Origin: Plantago elongata
Lineage: Eukaryota; Streptophyta; Magnoliopsida; Lamiales; Plantaginaceae
DNA length: 20,645 bases
Direction: 5' to 3'
NCBI GenBank assembly: GCA_036897095.1
Contig: JAYMSP010003214.1
Coordinates: 1-20,645 of the forward strand
Both the position numbers and the translations under genes were made by a program. Of this stretch, positions 1-10,659 are shown piece by piece; the first letter of the stretch is position 1, and every line of letters begins with the position of its first letter. The notes under the pieces were generated by a model. It was not told the DNA's origin and did no database searches. It was given only the letters and a program-made list of their open reading frames with translations.

Positions 1-1664
1 GGTTCAGCTTGAGAGTCTTCTTTAATTTCTTGTGGTACTTTTCATTTTTTTTTCTTAATACAAAGTTCAATTCATTGTTCATCTATAAGTAGGCATTACA
101 ATATGTAAATATTATTATTTGTTTGTCTGTAATTATTTACATACGTGTTCCCATGAAAATTATGTTATCACTAAGAATGTGAGATCTTGAGTGACATAAC
201 ATAACTCTAAATGGCCCCAGTCAATGATTATCGACAATGAGATATCGATGATGCATTGGAGATTGACATGTGGTCTACATCATATTCTTTGAGGGAATAG
301 TAGTTCTCACGGCTACGAATTACTTGATAATTCGTGATGGACACATGGACACTTTAGAGAGTGTTGGTATACCCAGCCGAGAAATCATTTGATGTACCTA
401 TTTGCGTGTATACGGAAGTAACAGTTTGTAGGGTGGTGTAATAGTCCTTTGACTTGAGATTGATAGTTACTACATGTGTGGACTCAAATGCTTTGACCAT
501 GACCAATGCTTGCACTCCTTGTAAGGGTAGATATGACATGTGTTGGGCACATCACGAAACACATGTTAGTAGTAGTCAAACCAAGATAGGATTCATTCAT
601 CGAACTAGACTTGGAGAGGACACTTAACTTCTCATAACTAGTTTGATCAAAGTCGTTGGCCAACGCAAGATATATTTGGAATGGTATTCAAATATTATTG
701 GATCAATTAGTAGAATGAGATAAAGTGATTAAGTTATTGGAACAGACACGAATTCAAGTTCTAGACTTAATCGAGGGTTCACGAATAAAGAGACCGTATC
801 ATTATGAGCTCTACATTACAGGTGATTTGAAATCCTTTCAAACGTTCCTTATGTATTGAGAGTGTTGGGTAAATTGTCTAGGATTTTACCTAAACCTTAA
901 TTAGATTAATGCTTACTTACATAAAGCCATATGGATCACACAGTAACGTGATTATTCAACCATTCGAATATTAAGTGAATTATATATTAATTGGATTAAT
1001 GAATATTTAATTTACCATTATTGAGAATTAATCTATTTGATAGAAATAATTAATAAGTCAAATTAGATTATCGGACTTAGTTAATTGTAATACTTTTAGA
1101 AAGTAAATGAATTCAATTAGATTTATATTAGAAGAAAGATTAGTTAGATTGAATTGGATTTAATTAATTAAAATAATAAAGTTTATTTGAATAAATTTAG
1201 AATAAGGTCCAAATATAAAAGTTCAAAAGAGAGAAATAAAATAAAGTTGAACTTGGTGTGTTTCAAACCTGTGACTTGGAGCTTGATAAACTCAAGCTAA
1301 ATCCAACTGGGCTAAAAGTCCTAATGTTGTTGGAGTTAGTTAGGTATTTGTAGGACATACCTACTAAACGAATATATAGAAGAGATCAGACAACACACGT
1401 TCTCCTTCTGATTTTTCTTCTACACGTTTTTCTCCTCTTTACTTGGCTATCGTGACATCTTTTTTCATGCTTTAATTCTTCATAACCCTACTCACTAAAT
1501 AGTTTAGTATAGTTTGAACGGAAACTTCTAGCGTTCTTCGGTAAAATCGATTGCCCGTGGATACCGAGGTTCAGGAAGCTAATCATGTTGTATCATTGGG
1601 TTCCACATATTATACATGATGAACTGATTCGAGGTGCTTGACGAACGGATTCAAAGAAGAATTT
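1..1664. other. Non-coding repeat-like DNA; right half resembles a fossil LTR
   Basis: No convincing coding exon is present on either strand, and the small open frames here match no family I know. From about 863 the + strand reads like a plant Copia-type LTR. It starts TGTTGGGTAAATT and has a TATA-like AATATATAG near 1370. A pyrimidine-rich leader follows at about 1398-1440, and near 1555 there is a CGTGGATACCGAGG stretch of a kind I associate with the 3' part of such LTRs. No second LTR, primer-binding site or gag/pol coding is seen here, so at most this is a solo or partial, old, broken copy. The family assignment is by resemblance only. Confidence 0.3.
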
Positions 1665-1667
1665 TAA

Positions 1668-1821
1668 GGGGGTGTTTGGATGGGGATTTGAATACCCCAT
1701 TTGGCTCGATGAACAGTGATTTGGCCTTAAATACACTTAAAATACCCCACTCAAATGTCCATCCAAACACAATTTTCACCAAAATCCATCCAAATGCCCA
1801 CTCAAATGTCCATCTAAACAG
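1668..1821 (-). mobile_element. Tourist-like (PIF/Harbinger) MITE, copy 1
   Basis: This is a short non-autonomous DNA transposon of about 154 bp starting GGGGGTGTTTGGATGG. It is flanked by TAA at 1665-1667 and TAA at 1822-1824, the 3-bp TWA target duplication typical of PIF/Harbinger elements. Its reverse complement aligns with the copies at 3539-3696 and 3849-4008 and shares three landmarks: a TTTTGRTGAAA..TGTGTTT block, a GTATTT..GTGTATTT..GGCC block, and TCATCGAGCCAAAT. The right terminus is worn, because the expected run of C before the flank is missing. Inside, about 23 bp (CCACTCAAATGTCCATC plus the next bases) occurs twice, at about 1747-1770 and 1798-1820. It encodes nothing. Confidence 0.75.
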
Positions 1822-2406
1822 TAAGTCTTTAAATTTGATGTTTGGAAAGCTATTGCGGCAAGTAAGTATTGATTTTCTTGTTTATGTAATTACGTTATAT
1901 AGTTATTTGATCAAAATTAATATGCAATAAAAAATTTAGAATTACGGTGCGCTAACCTATGGTTTATCTTTGCATGTTGGTATCTAGGCATATTTACCAA
2001 CAATATGTGTATGGATGCTGGTTCTCTTAGTTAGTCAAGCATATGTTTGATATGGTGCTTCGAATATAACATTGGTCTACAATCTACATTCATGCCCTTT
2101 GTCATTTGAGCACTCAAGATAAAGTTGCTGTCTTAGATAAATTCCTGAAAAGAATGTTAGTTAAGAGATGTCATGTTTTAGTCATCCTTTTATCTGTTTG
2201 TTCGTTCCTTCTTCCACTTTGTTTCCTTTAAGTACTGCTCATTTGGATATTGTTGATACCTCATTTGTTCTCCTTAATCTTTGAGAACTTGGTTTAATTC
2301 GGACAATATCTCTTCTTTTCTCATAGTTCTGCTAATATATGAGTCGACTATGCGGCTTTCATGTGGCCTCAGAGCTTTAAAATATTTAGTTTTTTCCGTT
2401 TTTCAG
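1822..2406. other. Non-coding DNA between MITE and DHQS fragment
   Basis: This AT-rich sequence has no recognisable exon. It ends in a T-rich tract and CAG at 2404-2406, an intact 3' splice site for the first DHQS exon, so at least its right part is probably ancestral DHQS intron. A GCAAGTAAGT sequence near 1857-1866 would fit a 5' splice site, but the bases before it cannot be confidently read as the preceding DHQS exon. The upstream DHQS exons are not visible anywhere in the window. Confidence 0.4.
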
Positions 2407-3214
2407 GGATCCAAGTGCATTTTTCTTATGCTATCAAGCGCTCGTGTGAAAATAAAGCTGAGGTTGTGTCCTTGGATGAGAACGAAAGGGGGTCAAGAGC
2501 AACATTGAGTTTCGGCCACACTTTTGGTCATGTGAGTTGAGTTCCAGATTAAATGGCTGATGAGAATGTACTACCGGAGTTTGTTCATATCTCAGACTAA
2601 CTCTTGAATTCTCCATTGCCTGATGAGAACGTACTCTTGATTTTGGTCAATTTCTAACTTGTTTTTAATGAACATTAACAGGCAATCGAGACTGGTTTCG
2701 GTTATGGGCAGTGGCTTCATGGGGAGGCTGTTGCTGCTCGCACGGTATAAAGACTTCTACTTTCTAGAGCTGAACTATAAGAGGTTATTTCTAATCTGGT
2801 TATATGCAAATTAATATGTTCCTTCTCTACAGGTTATGGCAGTTGACATGTCTTTTCGGCTTGGCTGGATCGAAGATTTACTGGTACAGCGGGTAAATAA
2901 GATCTTGAAAGAGGCCAAATTACCAACAGCACCACCAGAGAGCATGACCATGGAGATGTTTAAGTCTGTCGGTAAGAGAGAACAAACTCAACAATAAATG
3001 AAAGTTCATGAATTTCTGATTTTCCATGTATACTCTTGACCTCTTGTTGTATCCTGATGTTTCATACTTTGTTGCGATTTAGGTGGATAAAAAGGTTGCT
3101 GATGGTCTGCTAAGGCTCATCCTGCTGAAAGGCCCTCTGGGGACTTGTGTTTGCACTGGTGACTACGACTGGAAGGCCCTCGTCGACACACAACATGCAT
3201 TCTGCAAGTCTTAG
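2407..3214 (+). pseudogene. DHQS: 3-dehydroquinate synthase, 3'-end gene fragment (broken)
   Basis: The intact family enzyme works in the plastid. It converts DAHP to 3-dehydroquinate, the second step of the shikimate pathway, using NAD and a divalent metal. Four exons can be read: 2407-2531 ([14 protein letters not shown], then GHTFGH), 2682-2744 (AIETGFGYGQWLHGEAVAA), 2833-2971 (VMAVDMSFRLGWIEDLL up to MEMFKSV) and 3083-3214 (VDKKVADG up to HAFCKS and TAG). The metal-binding histidines of GHTFGH and LHGEAVA are kept. Only about 150 residues of a roughly 440-residue precursor remain, with no transit peptide and no NAD-binding half. Two frame defects are visible. One extra T lies in the T-run at 2421-2425, so the expected DPSAFSYAI is out of frame. 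The Met-Ala codons expected at the end of exon three (about 2970) are missing, so that exon joins the next out of phase and reads into TAA. The splice signals look normal, suggesting a fairly young loss. Confidence 0.85.
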
Positions 3215-3538
3215 TTTCAGTTCCCTTTTTAGTCTTTGAATCCCTGTGTAAGTGTAACTATATTGCAACTCTTGTGCCATTATCAGAAACTTAATAAAAA
3301 CCCTTGTATAATGGAGGCCATAAATGTAATATATAGCGCTCCTTCAAGACAATATAAGGTTAGAATTAGAAGCACCGGCATCTGCGAGATAATAAACATA
3401 TATAGATACGTGAAGTTACAAGGTCACGCGGATATGGTGCAGATCTAAAGGACTGTGTTCCTCAAGTCAGTACGCTTGTATGAGTCTGGAGAACTCTGAG
3501 AGTCATTTGTCCTGTTTGGTGAAAGATAAGGAAGCTAA

Positions 3539-3696
3539 GAGGCTGATTGGTATAGAATTTGAATGGGTATTTGAATGGATTTTGATGAAATTGTGTTTGG
3601 AATGAAATTGAAATGGGGTATTTAAAGTGTATTTTAGGCCAAAACAATATTCATCGAGCCAAATATAACGGTTACAATTGTATGTCAATTAGCCCC
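3539..3696 (+). mobile_element. Tourist-like (PIF/Harbinger) MITE, copy 2
   Basis: This 158-bp element runs from GAGGCTGATTGGTATAG to TCAATTAGCCCC. The ends form a short imperfect terminal inverted repeat (GRGGCTRATTGR). Flanking TAA at 3536-3538 and TAA at 3697-3699 is a target duplication. It is non-coding. It lies in the orientation opposite to copy 1 and the same as copy 3, with which it shares the central blocks. The two copies lie on either side of the DHQS fragment, this one about 320 bp beyond its stop codon. Confidence 0.82.
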
Positions 3697-3848
3697 TAAA
3701 TCATTTTCTTCCAAAGTTTGGTTTTCTTCCATTTGTTTCAATTACTCAAATAGTCTATTTGACCAAAATGGCCCGGATATATATGCAGAAGGAAAAAGAA
3801 TATGATAAACTCTATATTACAATTGATAAATTGACATAGAAATATTTA

Positions 3849-4008
3849 GGGGCTGATTGGTATAAAATTTGAATAGATATTTAAATTTTTTTTGATGAAA
3901 TTGTGTTTAGAATGAAATTAAAATGAGAGTATTTAAATTATATTTTAGGCCCAATCACTGATCATCGAGCCAAATGAATTCGATTACAATTGCCTGACCA
4001 ACCGGCCC
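3849..4008 (+). mobile_element. Tourist-like (PIF/Harbinger) MITE, copy 3
   Basis: This 160-bp element starts GGGGCTGATTGGTATA and ends CTGACCAACCGGCCC. The termini are imperfect inverted repeats of about 12-14 bp. TTA at 3846-3848 and TTA at 4009-4011 form the target duplication. It aligns along its whole length with copy 2, 152 bp to the left, but is more AT-rich inside, as expected of an older copy. It is non-coding. Confidence 0.8.
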
Positions 4009-4011
4009 TTA

Positions 4012-5655
4012 AAGGTCTTATGTAATTAATCATTACTAGTACATGTAGATCGATTTTGACTTTCTAATATAATTCAAGTTAGTGAGTCCCATGTTTGCAT
4101 TGGGTTAGATATTGCATTATAAATTTAATTAATTGTCTTTTTTCTATAATTTGCTCAAAATGGGAACGATTTATTATTTATCATCATTAATTTATACTGA
4201 TAATATTTGAAAACAGGTAATAATATAATTAAAATTACCACTGTTACCTTTCATTCAAAAAAATTGCAAGTACTATTCAATGAAAGGTTTATAGTTATAA
4301 ATTTATTCTTCAATAAATTTTGGAAATGCCATTAGTTAAATAAAATAAGAAACTTAACTTTTATTAAATTTTATAGTACATAAAGCATTACATTAAATTA
4401 AACTATGGAAAAAATTATTGATACAAAGGAGTATTTTATTGTACATTTCATGGGAACAGTCTTTGTTTATATGGACTAAAAACTATTATTACGGAGAAAA
4501 TGATGTCACGTGGGATATGGTGTGGATATCTTAAAACGTGCCACACAAATTAACATATAAATCATGTATGTAGTATATAAAAGTATATTTTAAGCATTTT
4601 TTTAGTATTAGTATTCATTAAAGTAACCACTACAATATTCATGCAATTAATTGAATATTAAAGTGTTATATAATGTAATCCTTTGAATAAATTATAAAAG
4701 TATTTTCTTTTTTAGTTTAAACTATAACTATTGTTAAATTAAAGTAACACTACTACATCAATGCAAATTGACTATAATTTGATAATAATATTTCATCACC
4801 AAATCGAGACGAATCGATATTCTTAAATATAATGTTTCTTGAATGAATGATGTATAACTAACTTATCATTGAATGTTGTTTCGCAATACAATGAAACAAT
4901 TTACCTTTAAATAATGTCATTTCGGCTATAACTATACTAATATCTATTGGTATTGGTCTCTTCAGTCCTCTAATTAGATAGTCCCACATGAGACTTACGT
5001 AAACTTAATTAAATCTAAGTTGCATGTATTTTTATGGTTTTAAATTTCATCGATTTAAATTGCATTTTTTTTTATGTATCCACACTTTTCCTCCCGCTTC
5101 GCTTCAATTGATTAAGATGATACTAGATGTGACACTCACGTGAAAGTTGAGTTATACCGACACAAAGCTTCCACATTTTCCTTCACTGAGTTAACTATCT
5201 TTTTCATTTAATATAACTTTTTTCTTCCTCAGAGTTTGAATTGCGTAAGAAAATGATGTACTATATATGTATTTTTGTTGAGGTAGTCATAATAAAATTG
5301 TCGCTAGATTGATGATATTATATTGATGAATTTTTAAAAATTTGGTTGTGCGCTATTACTAAGATTGACAGCAGTAAAATTATTTTTCGAAAACCTGACG
5401 AAACTCTCATGTTTGTGATTGTAAGTTTGTAAGAAAGTACATAATTTAGAGTAAATTTTAGTAGGCGACGTAGTAGTCAGTGAATCAGTCCGTTAAGACA
5501 AAACACCACGAATAGTAATTGGGTGGAGCGAGAAAGGCGTAGAAAGGAGAGTGATAGTGTGTCTAAGACAGACAGAAAGAAAGAAAGAACTATTCAATGG
5601 CAACATTTTCCGGCTAAAAATGGCAAATCCATCTATTTTTATGCCCAACCATCCA
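4012..5655. other. AT-rich intergenic DNA upstream of the ROP gene
   Basis: No exon or RNA gene was found. Noted inside: a degenerate direct repeat of about 75 bp (4576-4650 and 4693-4770); CACGTG cores at about 4507 and 5138 (G-box/ABRE type, too far from the ROP start to assign); and a short GACA/GAAA-rich simple repeat at about 5567-5589. The rest is AT-rich sequence without structure that I can name. Confidence 0.4.
4576..4770. repeat. Degenerate direct repeat, two copies
   Basis: Both copies begin with TATAAAAGTAT, continue through a T-rich tract with TTTTAGT, and end with ATTAAAGTAAC followed by an ACTAC..AT(C/T)..ATGCAA stretch. They lie at about 4576-4650 and 4693-4770. Divergence and small length differences indicate an old local duplication. 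No coding potential or transposon termini were seen. Confidence 0.4.
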
Positions 5656-5710
5656 TTCTTTCTTAACTCTTTTCTTCCTTTCTCCAATTCCCCTTTCTCT
5701 CTCTATACCT
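5656..5710 (+). promoter_or_regulatory. Pyrimidine-rich tract (Y patch) near the ROP transcription start
   Basis: A nearly pure C/T stretch (TTCTTTCTT through CCCCTTTCTCTCTCTATACC) lies about 270-330 bp before the ROP start codon. Such Y patches are common at plant core promoters and in 5' leaders. No clear TATA box lies just upstream, so the start of transcription is probably within or just after this tract. This is inference from composition only. Confidence 0.4.
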
Positions 5711-5778
5711 GACCTTGCAACATCAGATCCCAATTTTTCTCCTTTCTTCATACTCATGTCTGCATTTCCCCCAATTAA

Positions 5779-5793
5779 TTAGGGTTAGGGTTT
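5779..5793 (+). promoter_or_regulatory. Double telo-box in the ROP 5' leader
   Basis: TTAGGGTTAGGGTTT is a perfect two-repeat plant telomere motif, AAACCCTAACCCTAA on the minus strand. Telo-boxes are known elements in promoters and first introns of many plant genes expressed in dividing cells, bound by Myb-type telomere-repeat factors. It lies about 190 bp before the ROP ATG, probably in the transcribed leader. Confidence 0.5.
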
Positions 5794-5981
5794 CAATTCT
5801 TTGCGTTACCCGTTTGATTTCTCTGAGGGAGCTGGAGTGGATACCTGCTTCATGTGTCTTAATTTTGCTCTTGTTCATACTTTGTACATTTCAGGTCTTC
5901 TGTAGAAGATCTGATTGTTGAGAGATAAAAAACACCAGAAATTAAGGAAAAAGACAGAGTTTTTCTTGTGTGTTGGGTAAA

Positions 5982-8138
5982 ATGAGCGCTTCCAGGTTCA
6001 TAAAATGTGTGACTGTTGGCGATGGTGCCGTTGGAAAGACCTGTCTCTTGATTTCCTACACCAGCAACACCTTTCCAACGGTATATTCGTCTTCTTTTTC
6101 TTTGCATCATCTGTTGTGATCAATCATCAATGTGTTTGTTGTTTTCATTTTTTGATTTAATTCGTCGTAAGGTTTACTCTTTTGTGGTTTTTGTATGAAA
6201 AAGTTATGGTCTTGGTATCGGGCTGATCAGGCATGTCAATCAACGTGGTTGAATTGATTTATTTTGGATTCGTGAATTAATGCTGCAAATTCATTCTCCA
6301 GGTAGAAGAATTTGGAGATTCGATAGGGCGTGAAGAATTTGTATTTTGTCTGGTCATTTTTAGAAACAGGCCATCATTAATTTGTTTGTGGTACATTTGT
6401 CTATCTGTTGAAGATCAGACAAGTAATTTCTTGTATGATTTCATTATTGATGCCGTCTCGAATATGAGATCATTTCTTTTGTTTGTCCAAAAATGTGTTC
6501 CCAGTTTCCTGTCAGGCTAACATTCTTTTGATTCTTAATGGATTTAAAAATGGTTCTTTTTTTATTTTTGTTGACGTTGTGTTTATGTTTATAATACATT
6601 GTTTCCTAATTCTACCACAACCACGCCTGCCGAATCTTGGTTTTATTGATGTGAGAATTTTCTATAACTGTGTGGTACTCTCATAACCTTAAATGCGAAT
6701 TATTTGTCTATATGTGTGTTATTTATTGTAGAGAAATCAACATAAGTTTGTTAATATACTAGTTCCATGAAACAGGATTATGTGCCCACTGTGTTCGATA
6801 ATTTCAGTGCAAATGTGGTCGTCAATGGAGCCACTGTGAACTTGGGCCTTTGGGATACTGCTGGTAATTATTATGACTCTTAAACTGCTTACGTAACTGC
6901 AATAAAAAGTTAGACATGCATGCATGTTCTCTGTAATCTCTAGGTTGTTATGAATAACTTTTTGCATCTTTGACTCTTTGTTTAGCTTTATATATTTGTA
7001 TTAACTGTACAAATCTTGCATCATGGAACAGGACAGGAGGATTATAACAGATTAAGACCTCTGAGCTATCGTGGTGCTGATGTGTTTATATTGGCATTTT
7101 CCCTTATTAGCAAGGCCAGTTATGAAAATGTGTCCAAGAAGGTTGGGGGACTGATTTAGTTGAGAAGATTATGTCTACTGTTATGTTTTCTACATGTTTT
7201 TAGTTCGACAGCATGCTTATAATTGATGCTTTTATGTCCCTTGGCGTCTTTCAGTGGATTCCAGAATTGAAGCATTATGCTCCTGGAGTGCCTATTGTTC
7301 TTGTTGGGACAAAACTCGGTGAGATACATGATTTCTCTTTATTTTTCTAATTTACCAGCTTATATGCTACGCTCTAAACTTGTCACTACTGTGAAATACA
7401 TCAAAATGAAGTGATAGATGAAGAGACACATTTTATTTATAAGTGTGTCCGACAAATTTTCATCATCTATACATGCTAGTGTGTGCTACGCACATTACTT
7501 GTTGAAAGTTATATTGGTTACTTAGTTTTATTGCGAGGGCGTATAACATTAACTTCTCAGTATCTCTGTTCGAAGTGATTTATGAAGATTTAAGGCGTGT
7601 TTTTTTACTTCTTACATTCTTCCAACTTTGGAAGTCAACATTTATTGTGATTCATTAAGGTTGGAGTTGGACTATTTTGTTGATTTCTTCACGTTTTGTA
7701 ATTCAGATCTTCGGGATGACAAGCAGTTCTTTGTTGACCATCCAGGCGCTGTGCCAATCACCACTGCACAGGTGAGACTCTACCTTGGTCTAGCAGATTT
7801 GTGATTTATATAATGGTTTAGGATTTTGGTTCCCTTCTTTGCAAATCAAATATTAACATCTCTCAAACATCCAGGGAGAGGAGCTGAGAAAGATGATTGG
7901 AGCTCCTGCTTACATAGAGTGTAGTTCAAAAACACAGCAGGTGTGCATGAAACTCAATTTGCTCCTTATGTCACTTAAATGACTCTTTGTTGTGATACGT
8001 TCTGAACAAGTTGCTTGTTTTATGTTTTGACCACAGAATGTGAAAGCAGTTTTTGATGCTGCCATTAAAGTCGTGCTCCAGCCGCCAAAGCAAAAGAAAA
8101 AGAAGGGGAAGGGTCAGAAGGCCTGTTCCATATTGTAA
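5982..8138 (+). CDS. ROP: Type I ROP/RAC Rho-family small GTPase
   Basis: This is a plant Rho GTPase, a plasma-membrane switch for polarity, cytoskeleton and signalling, activated by RopGEFs. Seven GT-AG exons: 5982-6080, 6776-6863, 7032-7141, 7255-7318, 7707-7771, 7875-7940 and 8037-8138. They join to 197 aa, the usual ROP length. Motifs: P-loop GDGAVGKT (13-20), switch [11 protein letters not shown] (34-43), switch II DTAGQ (60-64), TKLD (118-121), the Rho-insert region including HPGAVP (about 133-138), and SSK (159-161). The tail has a lysine-rich stretch (182-192) and the CAAX box CSIL (194-197), which marks type I ROPs and predicts geranylgeranylation. C21 and C158, recalled as reversible acylation sites in type I ROPs, are present. 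It starts [15 protein letters not shown], closest by eye to the Arabidopsis ROP1/3/5/6 group; the exact orthologue was not decided. It appears intact. Intron 1 is about 695 bp. Confidence 0.97.
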
Positions 8139-9560
8139 TCAGTTTTACTGTCATTTTCTGATCCCCTTTGGGTTTGCTAAAAGAACTCCTGCTAGTGAAT
8201 CTGTCCGAAAGTGTTGGTGGCTACAATTCTGCGTAGTGTTTTTCATATCTTAAGGATTAAGTTGCACTTTAGGCCACTTGGTTGTGCCCTCCTTGTTTTG
8301 ATTCGTTTATTTCATCGTGTATTAACCAGACCAGACCAGACCAGGATTTGTGGTGTTGGCTAGTCTTAATGGCATTCTCCCTTTGACTTAATTTGCCCCT
8401 TCCATTTTTTTTTGTTGGTTTCTTAGTTTATTCAATGATTTGATTTGATGCCAATTTGTGTGTGCAACATGCTCACCACTCATGGTGGTGGGAAAGCATT
8501 ATTTCACATCATTATATTCCCTTGTGAAGCTCATCTTCTTTTCTTATTGCTTGCCTGCCTTGCCTATATATCACGCCACTTGCCCCGTCCCCTTAGGTTT
8601 TTCTAACTGGTTCATGGTATCAAATCGTCTTTGTTGATCATGACATCATCATTGCATGGTCGTATCTATTGGGATCTTTCTGCAATTTTGTTCTCCTTGA
8701 CCTGAAGGAATGGAATTATGTCCATCAATCAAGTTATAATAAAGCTAGAGATAAGGTTCCTTTGTCATTGTCCTAGTTGAATAAGCTATGTAGATTATAC
8801 AGTCATGTTGTACCATGATAATCTTACTAGTTGCACCATGATTTGGACAATGATGTTTGGACTGTATGTTTGCATGCTAGAGACCTAACCAATTGGAGTT
8901 TAGTTGCACCTGGACAGTTTTGACAGCCTGTTTGATATATGTCCTGTTCAAAGTATAATGTGAGTGCAGATATGTCTTTGATCATTTAAATTCGATAACT
9001 ATAGATCACGAAATCAGTCCCAATAAGATTCAAACACGAGGATAGTATGTATCTTAACATGTTAAGCCATACTTGCGGATACTATTGAAGAATAAATCAT
9101 AATGTCAGATTATAAGATTGGTCTTGCACGAAATATAGATCAAAAGAAAAATATGATATAGTTCTCTGGCAATTGTTTATGCTGTTAAAACACCAGATGT
9201 GCAGAAAAGACAGCACTCAAGTCTAACTGGACGGACAAAGAACGCGTTTTTAAGCTACTCTAGTGTTGTTAACTGCTACCAATGAAGATTGGTACCAAAT
9301 GAAATCATGTATTCCATGATAAGATAATATTCCAATTAGTATTAATTTAACATTTAACAAAGCAGTTTTACTGAGTTGGAAAATTGAATGTGAGAAAGTG
9401 AACAAACACGTTTAAGAATTCAAAGGAATTTAGAAGGGGGATATTTTTCGATGTCAAATGGTACTTGTCTTTCCTGAAAAAGTAAACTGTGGGTTCCTTA
9501 TTAGTGCAAATGGAATTTGTTCTGCCTATCATCAAGACAACCATATGCATCCCATTTCCC
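8139..9560. other. ROP 3' region and intergenic DNA before the E2 gene
   Basis: The first few hundred bases are presumably ROP 3' UTR; no polyadenylation signal stands out. A four-unit ACCAG repeat lies at 8325-8344. No exon, RNA gene or transposon with clear ends was found in the rest. Confidence 0.4.
8325..8344 (+). repeat. (ACCAG)4 microsatellite
   Basis: Four perfect tandem units of ACCAG lie about 190 bp after the ROP stop codon, probably in its 3' UTR. It is a candidate length-polymorphic marker; no function can be inferred. Confidence 0.85.
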
Positions 9561-9568
9561 TATATATA
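9561..9568 (+). promoter_or_regulatory. TATA box of the E2 gene
   Basis: TATATATA follows a C/T-rich CCCATTTCCC and lies 135 bp before the E2 start codon. Transcription would begin about 30 bp further on, near 9593, giving a leader of about 100 nt. This is the clearest core promoter in the window. Confidence 0.6.
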
Positions 9569-9695
9569 CCTTGTTCCAATACCTCAAGATTTGCTTCATA
9601 CTATCTTTGTTCTATTGCTATAGCTTGCTAAGCATATTACTTCCCCTTCAAAAATCTTAGAAAAAAAACACTTGTAACTGATTTGCAGCTTAATA

Positions 9696-10659
<964 letters not shown>

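Noticed and set aside
354-539. 61-codon open frame on the minus strand
   Set aside because: It matches no family I know, lies in repeat-like DNA and shows no splice or codon pattern supporting a gene.
1634-1930. 98-codon open frame on the plus strand
   Set aside because: It runs straight through MITE copy 1, and its Asn/His/Pro-rich middle is simply the translated repeat.
5859-6110. 83-codon open frame antisense to ROP exon 1
   Set aside because: It is the complement of the leader and the conserved P-loop exon, with no independent support.
8615-8626. TGGTATCAAATC, similar to the initiator-tRNA primer-binding site of plant retroelements (TGGTATCAGAGC)
   Set aside because: The match stops after eight bases, no LTR-like sequence ends just before it, and no element coding follows.
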